Shown here: positions 13,089 through 19,440 of the stretch, piece by piece
Position numbering within the stretch: position 1 is the first letter of the stretch
Layout: each line of letters opens with the position of its first letter
Assembly: GCA_041738285.1 (NCBI GenBank)
Contig: JBGSQB010000045.1
Location: 1 to 19,440, forward strand
Direction of reading: 5' to 3'
Origin: SZUA-521 sp041738285
GTDB taxonomy: Bacteria; Pseudomonadota; Gammaproteobacteria; Pseudomonadales; Azotimanducaceae
DNA length: 19,440 nt
Position numbers and translations under genes: made by a program
Notes under the pieces: generated by a model
Database searches by the model: none
What the model was told of the DNA's origin: nothing
Seen by the model: the letters and a program-made list of their open reading frames with translations, nothing else

Positions 13089-15062
13089 TCAAGCGGTCAG
13101 CCGTCGATAGACCTGAGCCAACGCCTCCGGTAACTCGTCGATGTCCTCGATGACCAGATAGCGGTCATCGGGGCACATCGTCTGCAGGTAATCGTGGCCC
13201 GACGGGTCCACGGTCACACAGAACGTCCGAATGCCCGCTGCTTCCGCTTCGGCAAGGGCCTTGCCCGTATCGGCCACGCCGTAGTCGTGGTTGCCGCGAT
13301 CCGGGCCATAGTCGCAGTCCTGGGGAAATCCATCGGACAACAGCACCATGATCTTGAGCGCGGCACCGGTCCCCATGAGCTGTCGCTGGGTATGTCGGAT
13401 CGCCGGGCCCATGCGTGTGCTGCGGCGGGGTTTCATCGCCACCAGTGCGCGCGCCGCGCGCCCATCCCAGGGTTCTCGAAAGCCCTTCACCGTCGCGAAC
13501 TCGACGCATTGTCGGCTGTACCCGGAAAAACCGTAGATCGCGAACGCATCGCCCCAGTCGTTCAGCCCCGCTGCCATCAGCCACAGTGACTCGCGCAGCA
13601 CATCGATGATGCGTCGCGGCGGATCATCCGCCGTTGCGGTGCCCGTTGCCCCCCACAGGTAGGGGTCGTCGTCGAAGGGATCGCGCAAGTTCGGATGCGT
13701 CGGACTGGCGTCGATTGGCGTCGGGGCGATGGTTGGCTTGACGATTGGATCATCCGTCGACGCCGAAAGATCCACCAGGAAGGCGGTGGCGATATCCCGC
13801 GCGGCGCGTTCTCGGCGTTCGTACACCCGGTCATCCGGAGTCTCGCCGCGGTGTCGATCCACCGCGTAGCGGATCAGGTCATCCCAGTTGAGATCATCGC
13901 CATCGATGACGTGACGGACTCGCTGCAGCGCTTCGTGGGGGAGTTGCGCGAAGCAGTCGCGCACCTTGGCGCGGTGCGCATCGATGCGGCGCAGCAGAGT
14001 CGTCGGGTCGGCTGCAGGTTCCGCTTCCAGTGTCTCTTCGTACACGCGGCACCAGCGCGGCAGATAGCGCTCACCGATTGCGTCCCACTCGGGATACCAG
14101 GTGCTGCGCCGACCGCGCGCGTCTTCGGGGTCGAGCGCGTTGGCCAGTGCCGATCGTTCCATGTCCGCGCGCCGAGCCAGCGTATCGCGCTGATCCGATA
14201 GTTGCCTGCCCACGACGCTGTGACCGCCCTCCGGGTCATCCGCTTCGCTTTCCATCGCTTCGTCGAGATCAGCGATGAGGTCGTACCAGTCGGACAGCCG
14301 GTCTTCGCGCTGCAGCCACTCATTCGGTGGCGGACCCTGAAATGACGGCCGTTCCGTGGCGGGCGCGTCGAGCACTTCGTAGCTCATCGATTCGCTGGTG
14401 AGAATGCCGAGCTGTTCCAGGCCCTCGATGATCTCAGCTGTTGCTCGCGCGCTGGTATACACGTCCGCGTCCGGATCACGGATCGGTTGGGCGATGGCGG
14501 TGATGTCGATCAGGAGGCTGCCCGTGGGCGATTCGCCAAGTGTCCATCGCACCATGCCATCGATGATCCGATCGAGCAGTTCGTTGGCAGGTGTATCGCG
14601 CAACTCGAGTTCGCGGCGCCGCAAACGCAGGTAGTGCGGCGCGATGCCGGGATAGCGGGCGACCATGGCCACATCGACCCGATGACCTTCCAGCACTTCG
14701 AAGATCCGCTGTGCGATCGTTGGTGTGTCGAAGTGCGCGTAGAACTGATCGTAGTCGGACTGCCGCGCACTCGCCGAGGGCGCTTTGCGAACTGCAAGAC
14801 TCCTGCAACGGGCACGGGCTGCATCGATGCGGAACGAATAGGTGCCGAACTCCTGATAAGCGAGTTGGTGCAGGGTCATGCATCGGTAGGCGCCGAGGTT
14901 GTCCGCCTCGCGTGCAAAGCCATCGAAGCTGGGCGGCAGGTTGATGGCGTTCGCGCCAGCGTCATCACCGTAGGCGCGGATTTCATGATGCCGGCCGGTG
15001 ATGCCGTTGGCGAACAGCGCAAGGCGCCGTTCGATGTCCGTCAACCGGACTTCCGCCGTCAC
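13089..15062 (-). CDS. CbbO/NorD-type von Willebrand factor A protein
   Basis: The 657-residue product is the VWA partner of a MoxR-type ATPase. The C-terminal third is a von Willebrand A domain with an intact metal-ion site: DLSAS at 431-435, T549 in RRSTRMG and D577 in LLSDGFPQD. The long N-terminal part is helical, acidic and unlike other domains, as in NorD and CbbO. In known systems the VWA protein recognises the client and the ATPase remodels it: Rubisco (CbbQO) or nitric oxide reductase (NorQD). The start is a GTG at 15062 whose GTGA overlaps the TGA of the ATPase gene, which fixes it. The same frame is open to 15671, but that extra part is only a shadow of the ATPase gene. No Rubisco or NorCB genes are present; the client is unknown. 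Confidence 0.93.
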   Translation of the reverse strand: MTAEVRLTDIERRLALFANGITGRHHEIRAYGDDAGANAINLPPSFDGFAREADNLGAYRCMTLHQLAYQEFGTYSFRIDAARARCRSLAVRKAPSASARQSDYDQFYAHFDTPTIAQRIFEVLEGHRVDVAMVARYPGIAPHYLRLRRRELELRDTPANELLDRIIDGMVRWTLGESPTGSLLIDITAIAQPIRDPDADVYTSARATAEIIEGLEQLGILTSESMSYEVLDAPATERPSFQGPPPNEWLQREDRLSDWYDLIADLDEAMESEADDPEGGHSVVGRQLSDQRDTLARRADMERSALANALDPEDARGRRSTWYPEWDAIGERYLPRWCRVYEETLEAEPAADPTTLLRRIDAHRAKVRDCFAQLPHEALQRVRHVIDGDDLNWDDLIRYAVDRHRGETPDDRVYERRERAARDIATAFLVDLSASTDDPIVKPTIAPTPIDASPTHPNLRDPFDDDPYLWGATGTATADDPPRRIIDVLRESLWLMAAGLNDWGDAFAIYGFSGYSRQCVEFATVKGFREPWDGRAARALVAMKPRRSTRMGPAIRHTQRQLMGTGAALKIMVLLSDGFPQDCDYGPDRGNHDYGVADTGKALAEAEAAGIRTFCVTVDPSGHDYLQTMCPDDRYLVIEDIDELPEALAQVYRRLTA

Positions 15063-15874
15063 GGCAACACGACATCCACGATGTCGGCGACGGCCCGCTG
15101 TACCGTAACGTCGTCGGATACCGCGTTGACCACGGCGATTTCGCAGGCGCGCCGCGGATCGACACCTCCGCGAATGAGCGCGCCCGCATACGTGAGCAGG
15201 CGCGTGGAGACGCCTTCTTCGAATCCCTGCTCCGATAGATTGCGCGTCTTCGAGCCGATCACCGCGAGGCGATTGGCAACCTCTGCGTCGACCCCGCTCT
15301 CGTGGGCGATGATGGCGGACTCGCGTTCTTCGTCCGGGTAGTCGAACGCAAGGGCCACGAACCGCTGCCGCGTGCTCGGCTTCAGGTCTTTGAGCAAGCC
15401 TTGATAGCCCGGGTTGTAGGAGATGACCAGCAGGAAGTCGGGGTGGGCCTCGATCAGTTCCGCGGTCTTCTCGATCGGCAGCATCCGCCGATGATCGGTG
15501 AGCGAATGGATGATGACTGTGGTGTCCTTGCGTGCCTCGACGATCTCGTCCAGATAGCAGATCGCGCCGCTGCGAACGGCGCGGGAGAGTGGCCCGTCCA
15601 TCCACACGGTTTCGTCGCCGCGCAGCAGATAGCGCCCGACCAGATCCGTCCCAGTCAGGTCTTCGTGGCAAGTAACGGTAATGAGCGCGGGATCGATCGT
15701 GTGTCGTGAGCCTTCACTGCCGCGATACAGTCGCCAGGTCATGTGCTCGACGAATCGCGTCTTGCCGCATCCTGTTGGACCTTTGAGCAGCACCGGCAAG
15801 CGCGCCTGATAGGCGGCCTCGAAGATCGCCACTTCGTCGGCGAGCGGCAGGTAGTAGGGGACTTCCTCCCTCAT
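15059..15874 (-). CDS. CbbQ/NorQ-type MoxR AAA+ ATPase
   Basis: The 271-residue product is an AAA+ ATPase of the MoxR clade, CbbQ/NirQ/NorQ/GpvN branch. It has Walker A GPTGCGKT at 32-39, Walker B ICYLDE at 105-110, the sensor-1 segment SYNPGYQG at 152-159, KPSTRQRFVAL at 165-175 and a late arginine motif GVSTRLLTYAG (221-231). The length is that of family members, which form hexamers and use ATP to activate or insert metal into a client with their VWA partner. The ATG is in a 4-base ATGA overlap with the stop of the VOC gene, and the stop is in a 4-base overlap with the next gene, so three proteins should be made in matched amounts. The sequence shows the branch but does not separate CbbQ from NorQ. 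Confidence 0.95.
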   Translation of the reverse strand: MREEVPYYLPLADEVAIFEAAYQARLPVLLKGPTGCGKTRFVEHMTWRLYRGSEGSRHTIDPALITVTCHEDLTGTDLVGRYLLRGDETVWMDGPLSRAVRSGAICYLDEIVEARKDTTVIIHSLTDHRRMLPIEKTAELIEAHPDFLLVISYNPGYQGLLKDLKPSTRQRFVALAFDYPDEERESAIIAHESGVDAEVANRLAVIGSKTRNLSEQGFEEGVSTRLLTYAGALIRGGVDPRRACEIAVVNAVSDDVTVQRAVADIVDVVLP

Positions 15875-16725
15875 GGCACGAACACCTCGCGGCCCCGATG
15901 AAAGGCGAAGAACTGCAGCGTCGCGTTGCGGTTGACGAGATTGCGGCCGTACATCGGATGCTTGAGGCTGCGCACTTCGTGCTCGAGTTCGGTCAGTGTC
16001 ACACCAGATTGCGGGTCGACGATTGCCTGAAATCGATACTGGTGCTGATCCGACTCTTCACTGATGTGGTTACGCGCAACGAGCCATGCGTGCGGTGAGG
16101 AAAAGTCGGCGACGTAGATGGCGATGTGATGGCCATCGTAGCGCGCAATCTCTGCGTCAGTCTCGATGAAGGTGAGCCGCTGCTCCGTGCCCATGGACAC
16201 GACGGCGCGTGTGGCTTCTGTACGCGCGGGTGCACCGAGTACGCGGTGGTAGAACGATGCGATACCCGCAGCCGTGCCCGGCGGAACTTTCATGTCGAGG
16301 CCCGCGATACCAAGCCCGATGCGTGACTCCGGTGCGGGCGCAGCACATCGAATTTGATTGCCCCAGGGACACGTGACCGACAAGTGATCGTCGCCCACCT
16401 CGAAGCCGAACTGCGTGTCCTTCAGTTTGCGTCCCACTTGATCCAGGCGGCGGCGCAGGTCAGCAAGATCGCCGATCATCAGATGAATCGTGCCGCGAAA
16501 GACCTGCGGAGGGCCCTTTGGCAGGTGGAATTGAGTCTGACCCGCGTTGACCCAGAAGTTGTCGATGCCGAGCGTGCCGAAGTCGACGTAAGGGTCGCGT
16601 GTGAGGCCGAGGCCTGATACGTAGAAAAGGTGGGCAAGCGCTGGGTCCGGCACGGTCAGATTGAGATGTTCCAGCAGGATGACGTTGCCCGTGTTCTCGA
16701 TGGTGCGGTCGAAGTGACGATTCAT
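15871..16725 (-). CDS. VOC-family (glyoxalase/extradiol dioxygenase fold) two-domain protein
   Basis: The 284-residue product has two vicinal-oxygen-chelate modules. The first (about 16-130) contains LLEHLNLTVPD with H20, TIHLMIGD with H81 and CPWGNQIRC, where the usual glutamate of this position appears to be Arg. The second (about 138-260) contains AGLDMKVP with D144 in the place of the usual histidine, HHIAIYVADF with H200, and GVTLTELEHEVRS with candidate ligands E246/E248. The metal site is therefore not a textbook His-His-Glu set. A C-terminal tail HPMYGRNLVNRN follows. Family members are metal-dependent lyases, isomerases or dioxygenases. It is the first gene of the operon with the ATPase and VWA protein, with a modest purine-rich ribosome site before the ATG. 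Its reaction is unknown. Confidence 0.88.
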   Translation of the reverse strand: MNRHFDRTIENTGNVILLEHLNLTVPDPALAHLFYVSGLGLTRDPYVDFGTLGIDNFWVNAGQTQFHLPKGPPQVFRGTIHLMIGDLADLRRRLDQVGRKLKDTQFGFEVGDDHLSVTCPWGNQIRCAAPAPESRIGLGIAGLDMKVPPGTAAGIASFYHRVLGAPARTEATRAVVSMGTEQRLTFIETDAEIARYDGHHIAIYVADFSSPHAWLVARNHISEESDQHQYRFQAIVDPQSGVTLTELEHEVRSLKHPMYGRNLVNRNATLQFFAFHRGREVFVP

Positions 16726-16831
16726 GTGCTCTGCTCGCGGCGCATCTGGTTGCCTGCTCGATTAGACCACGCTGGCGGGGGCGCAAGAAAATCGTGATAG
16801 TTGGCGTGACCTGTCGCCGGAGCGCCATCCA
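16726..16831. promoter_or_regulatory. Divergent control region of the VOC operon and the esterase-like gene
   Basis: These 106 bases separate the VOC gene, read leftward, from the hydrolase gene, read rightward, so promoters for both must lie here or inside the genes. I see no hexamer pair close enough to the sigma-70 consensus to name, and no clear operator palindrome. The GGAG at 16819-16822 is the ribosome site for the rightward TTG start. Confidence 0.4.
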
Positions 16832-17914
16832 TTGCCTGCATCCGAAGACCCGCTGCTCGATGCAACCACGGCGCTGGTGCCGATGCTGATGTCGGCACTC
16901 GACGCCCTCTCCTACGTCGGTCGGCATCTGCATCCGCCTGATCTGCAAGGACTTGCGGAGGCGATCGACGGATTCGAGGAAAAGCTGGTGGGACCGCGCG
17001 CGCAATTCGATGCACTCGAGTGGCCCGACCAACTCGCGTTCTTCAAGAAGCAGGTGCTCGAAAGTACTGATCGCGCGAGCGCAGCACTGGCGGGTATTCG
17101 CGAGTCGGCAACCGATCCGAACGGCGTCATGCGAGCCTATCGGGCGATGCGGCACACGACACGCGCGGTGGAAGCGCTCTATCCGCTTGCGCATGCGCTG
17201 TCGCCGGTGAGTCGCTTCTTCATCGATCCGGACCGGCGTGACGACGATGCGCTCGTCTCGCGTCTGGCCGCGGCCGATCGTGAGCGCGATGACGTTGGAG
17301 TACTGCATGCCGACAATGCCCGTGAGCAGCGAGGCGGCATCTCGGCGTACGTTCCGGAGTACTACGACGCGGCCCAACGATTGCCGTTGATCGTTGCACT
17401 GCACGGCGGCAGCGGTCATGGTTCCGATTTTCTCTGGTCGTGGCTGCGCGAGGCGCGTACGCGCGGGTGCATTGTGCTGGCGCCCACATCTGTGGGTGAT
17501 ACGTGGTCGTTGATGCAGCCGGACATCGACGTCAATCAGCTGAGAGCCAGGGTCGAGCGCGCCATGGTGCACTGGAGCATCGATCCTGATCGCGTTCTGC
17601 TGACCGGCATGTCGGACGGCGGCACATTCAGCCTGCTTGCATCGGTCATGGAGCAGGGCCCGTACACCCACTTCGCGCCGATCTCCGGCAGCTTCCATCC
17701 GTTCATTCTGGAAGGTGCGCGCGAACTGCGTGGGGTGCCGATGTACCTGGTGCATGGCGCCCTCGATTGGATGTTCCCCATTGCGATGGCGCGCGCGGCA
17801 CGCGATGCGTTGCGTGCTGCTGGCGTCGATCTCACCTATCGCGAGATCGAAGATCTATCCCACACCTATCCGCGTGACGAGAATCCGCGCATTCTCGATT
17901 GGTTCTTGTCGTGA
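16832..17914 (+). CDS. Esterase/phospholipase-like alpha/beta hydrolase with a helical N-terminal domain
   Basis: The 360-residue product has two parts. Residues 1 to about 130 are helical, rich in charged residues, and unlike any domain I know. Residues about 165-360 are a serine hydrolase: PLIVALHGGSGHGSDF (185-200) for the oxyanion region, TGMSDGGTF (258-266) with nucleophile S261, VHGALDWMFP (307-316) with D312, and EDLSHTYP (340-347) with H344. This matches carboxylesterase or phospholipase-like (poly-hydroxybutyrate-depolymerase-like) enzymes. No signal peptide is seen, so it should be cytoplasmic. The start is a TTG with GGAG 9 bases upstream; no ATG in frame gives the full N-terminal domain. 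Its stop overlaps the GTG of the acetyltransferase gene. Confidence 0.85.
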   Translation: MPASEDPLLDATTALVPMLMSALDALSYVGRHLHPPDLQGLAEAIDGFEEKLVGPRAQFDALEWPDQLAFFKKQVLESTDRASAALAGIRESATDPNGVMRAYRAMRHTTRAVEALYPLAHALSPVSRFFIDPDRRDDDALVSRLAAADRERDDVGVLHADNAREQRGGISAYVPEYYDAAQRLPLIVALHGGSGHGSDFLWSWLREARTRGCIVLAPTSVGDTWSLMQPDIDVNQLRARVERAMVHWSIDPDRVLLTGMSDGGTFSLLASVMEQGPYTHFAPISGSFHPFILEGARELRGVPMYLVHGALDWMFPIAMARAARDALRAAGVDLTYREIEDLSHTYPRDENPRILDWFLS

Positions 17915-18369
17915 TCGAAGTTGAACTCTTCAGCCCCTTGCACGCGCATGCATTCGCTGCGCTCAACCGGGAATGGATCGAACGCCTGTTCAGTGTCGAA
18001 CCCGAAGACGAACGGCTGTTTGCGGATCCCGGTCGAGAGATCGTCGATGCGGGCGGACAGATTTTCTTTGCGCTCGAAGCAGGTCAGGTGCTCGGCACTG
18101 CCGCGTTGATCGTGCACGGCGGAGACGCGTTTGAACTGGCGAAGATGGCGGTGACACCCGCTGCTCAAGGCCGAGGAATCGGTCGATTGCTCATGATGCG
18201 CGCGATCGACTACGCGCGGCGTGTGGGTAAGCGCGAGCTGATGCTGATCACCAACTCCGCGCTGATACCAGCATTGACGCTGTACGAGTCGGTAGGATTT
18301 CGACGTCTGCCGGCCATGAAGGACAGGCGCTTTGTTCGCGGAGACGTCGAGATGGCGTTGCGACTGTGA
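17911..18369 (+). CDS. GNAT family N-acetyltransferase
   Basis: The 152-residue product is a compact GNAT enzyme that would move an acetyl group from acetyl-CoA to an amine. Motif A is classical, KMAVTPAAQGRGIGRLLM (78-95) with Q86-G87-R88-G89-I90-G91. It is followed by LMLITNSALIPALTLYESVGF (110-130) with N115 and the usual acid/base Tyr Y125. The substrate is not known. The chosen GTG start forms a GTGA overlap with the hydrolase stop, the common arrangement for coupled translation; a TTG 12 bases earlier is possible. The two genes are therefore likely one transcript. The stop lies one base from that of the convergent membrane protein gene. Confidence 0.93.
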   Translation: MIEVELFSPLHAHAFAALNREWIERLFSVEPEDERLFADPGREIVDAGGQIFFALEAGQVLGTAALIVHGGDAFELAKMAVTPAAQGRGIGRLLMMRAIDYARRVGKRELMLITNSALIPALTLYESVGFRRLPAMKDRRFVRGDVEMALRL

Positions 18370-18370
18370 G

Positions 18371-19440
18371 TCACAACGACACTTTCTGATAGCTCACGGT
18401 CATGTCCCCGGCAAATGCCGGCACCGCAAGGTCGCCGCGCGCTTCGATGAGCGGTTGTGCAGCGCCCGGCAAGCCGAGGCGATAGATCGCGACATAGCCC
18501 ACACCTGTCTCATCGTGCAGCGCATCGAGTGCGAACTCGACGCCGGACGAAGGCGGCGCATGGAATGTCAGGCTGCTGAAACCGCTATCGTTGTTCGAGG
18601 ACGACACCCGCACCGTGTGGCCCGCGATCTCGGCATTGGCGCCGAAGTCTGGTTGCTTGAACCACAGTCGAATCATGTACGCGTCTGCGGGCGCGATCAC
18701 GCGAATGCGTCGCCAGCCGGCCGATGGATCTGTCGCTTCTATCGTCGCGGCCGATAGCGTAGCGGCGTCGGTGGGTGCGGCCGTGAAGGTGGGGCCGCTC
18801 CATGGGAAGGGCTGAGCGCCGGCTTCAAAGGTGGCGCCGGCGCGCACGCCTTGGGGAAGTGGATCCTCTGAAATCGCGACGATCGCTGCCGCATCGTTGC
18901 TGGTTTCCTGCACATGAATGAAGCTCACATGCTGAGGACGGTGCGGCGAAAACGGCGCGACCGACGCCGAAGCCACCAGGCTCACGGCAATCGCAGCTGT
19001 CGCCACGGCAGTGACCACGCGACCGCGATCGACCGTGGCCGCCGGCAACAGCGCGACGCCAAGCAATGCCAGTGGCCCAAAAATGGTCGGCGCGAGTTTG
19101 AGTCCCTGGGTGAGTTCACCGCCGTAGGCGAGCCCAAGCAGAAACCACGCCGCAGGCAGCACCAACGCGACCGCGACCCATGTGTGTGTTGCAGGGGATG
19201 CTCTGGTGAATGACAGCGCTGCGCAGGCGATCGCCGCCGGCAGCAGCGGAACGATCAGCATGTAAGCCGCAAGCGGTAGAAACCACGCCATAGCACTCGC
19301 AAGCAGGGCCCACGTGAACCAACTGCCCAGCAGCAGGGCTTCACTATGCAGTCGATTCGCGAGCCAGGGTCCGATCACCGCGATCGCCGCAATTGGCGCG
19401 GCGTACAGCAGGCCTCGCCACGGCCACGGCTTGGCGGGCC
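18371..19440 (-). CDS. Multi-pass membrane protein, resembles the C-terminal part of M28-type peptidases (5-prime end beyond window)
   Basis: The visible 355 residues continue in frame to the right edge with no need for a start, so this is a C-terminal fragment. The first 160 residues hold about five hydrophobic helices (for example SWFTWALLASAMAWFLPLAA and an AIACAALSF segment). The last 190 or so residues form a soluble beta-rich domain with the sequence QPFPWSGP and, further on, GWRRIRVIAPADAYMIRL. This order, membrane helices then a beta domain, with these motifs, resembles the tail of large membrane-bound M28-family (Fxna/ERMP1-like) metallopeptidases; the catalytic metal site would be outside the window, so this cannot be verified here. 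A general transporter or unknown membrane protein is the alternative. It is convergent with the acetyltransferase gene. Confidence 0.6.
   Translation of the reverse strand, partial: PAKPWPWRGLLYAAPIAAIAVIGPWLANRLHSEALLLGSWFTWALLASAMAWFLPLAAYMLIVPLLPAAIACAALSFTRASPATHTWVAVALVLPAAWFLLGLAYGGELTQGLKLAPTIFGPLALLGVALLPAATVDRGRVVTAVATAAIAVSLVASASVAPFSPHRPQHVSFIHVQETSNDAAAIVAISEDPLPQGVRAGATFEAGAQPFPWSGPTFTAAPTDAATLSAATIEATDPSAGWRRIRVIAPADAYMIRLWFKQPDFGANAEIAGHTVRVSSSNNDSGFSSLTFHAPPSSGVEFALDALHDETGVGYVAIYRLGLPGAAQPLIEARGDLAVPAFAGDMTVSYQKVSL

Noticed and set aside
13083..13098. Hairpin GACCG/CGGTC between the convergent YccA and NorD-like genes, as a bidirectional terminator
   Set aside because: The stem is only 5 bp and has no T-run on either side.
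13089..15671. An 860-codon open frame that could be read as one large VWA protein
   Set aside because: The first 203 codons are an arginine-rich shadow of the ATPase gene in another frame. The GTG at 15062 in a GTGA overlap gives the normal NorD/CbbO N-terminus.
15059..15874. Assigning the symbols cbbQ or norQ (and cbbO or norD) to the operon
   Set aside because: Motifs fit the shared branch, but neither Rubisco nor nitric oxide reductase genes are present, so a specific symbol would imply a client that is not shown.
16460..17755. A 431-codon minus-strand open frame across the esterase and VOC genes
   Set aside because: It is antisense to one recognised gene and out of frame with the other, and its product has no recognisable pattern.

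Overview
The window is about 19.4 kb of GC-rich, densely coding bacterial chromosome. Several families point to a gammaproteobacterium: a YccA-type Bax1-I protein, a BamE/SmpA-like protein, a DksA-like zinc finger protein, a DUF6316 protein, DUF2784 and an AmpG-like permease. This placement comes from family recognition, not from a search. I see no rRNA, tRNA, CRISPR array, integrase or intact transposase. No stretch longer than 300 bases lacks a gene; the longest (7185-7454, 270 bases) is described below.

Region 1 (1-3345, minus strand) holds, in transcription order, a MAPEG membrane protein, a GNAT-type acetyltransferase, a BamE-like envelope protein, a lipoprotein and a Ser/Thr protein kinase that runs off the left edge. 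The last three are closely packed (gaps of 18 and 2 bases) and look like one operon joining a eukaryotic-type kinase to two exported proteins. Region 2 (3424-5081, plus strand) is a two-gene cell-envelope unit: a membrane-anchored lysozyme-like transglycosylase and a lipoprotein PAP2 acid phosphatase. It meets a YbjQ-family gene tail to tail. Between YbjQ and the next plus-strand gene lies a 116-bp palindrome with perfect 42-bp arms, probably a mobile REP-like or MITE-like element.

Region 3 (5567-9046, plus strand) carries an alpha/beta hydrolase overlapping a glutathione S-transferase, a possible 21-residue small ORF, a DUF6316 protein and an AmpG-like MFS permease. The permease and the next gene, a class II glutamine amidotransferase on the minus strand, overlap tail to tail by 31 bases. 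Region 4 (9016-13078) continues with a luciferase-like flavin oxidoreductase overlapping a DUF2784 membrane protein tail to tail by 52 bases, a DksA-like regulator, an unrecognised four-helix membrane protein and YccA.

Region 5 (13089-16725, minus strand) is the most interesting part. It is a three-gene operon, VOC (glyoxalase/dioxygenase fold) protein, then CbbQ/NorQ-type MoxR AAA+ ATPase, then CbbO/NorD-type von Willebrand A protein, with both junctions being 4-base stop/start overlaps. MoxR/VWA pairs are known activators of metalloenzymes or Rubisco (CbbQO, NorQD, CoxDE). Here none of those clients is present and the translationally coupled partner is a VOC protein, which suggests an undescribed client. 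Region 6 (16832-19440) contains a divergent esterase-like hydrolase overlapping a GNAT acetyltransferase by 4 bases, then the C-terminal part of a multi-pass membrane protein resembling the tail of M28-type peptidases, cut by the right edge.
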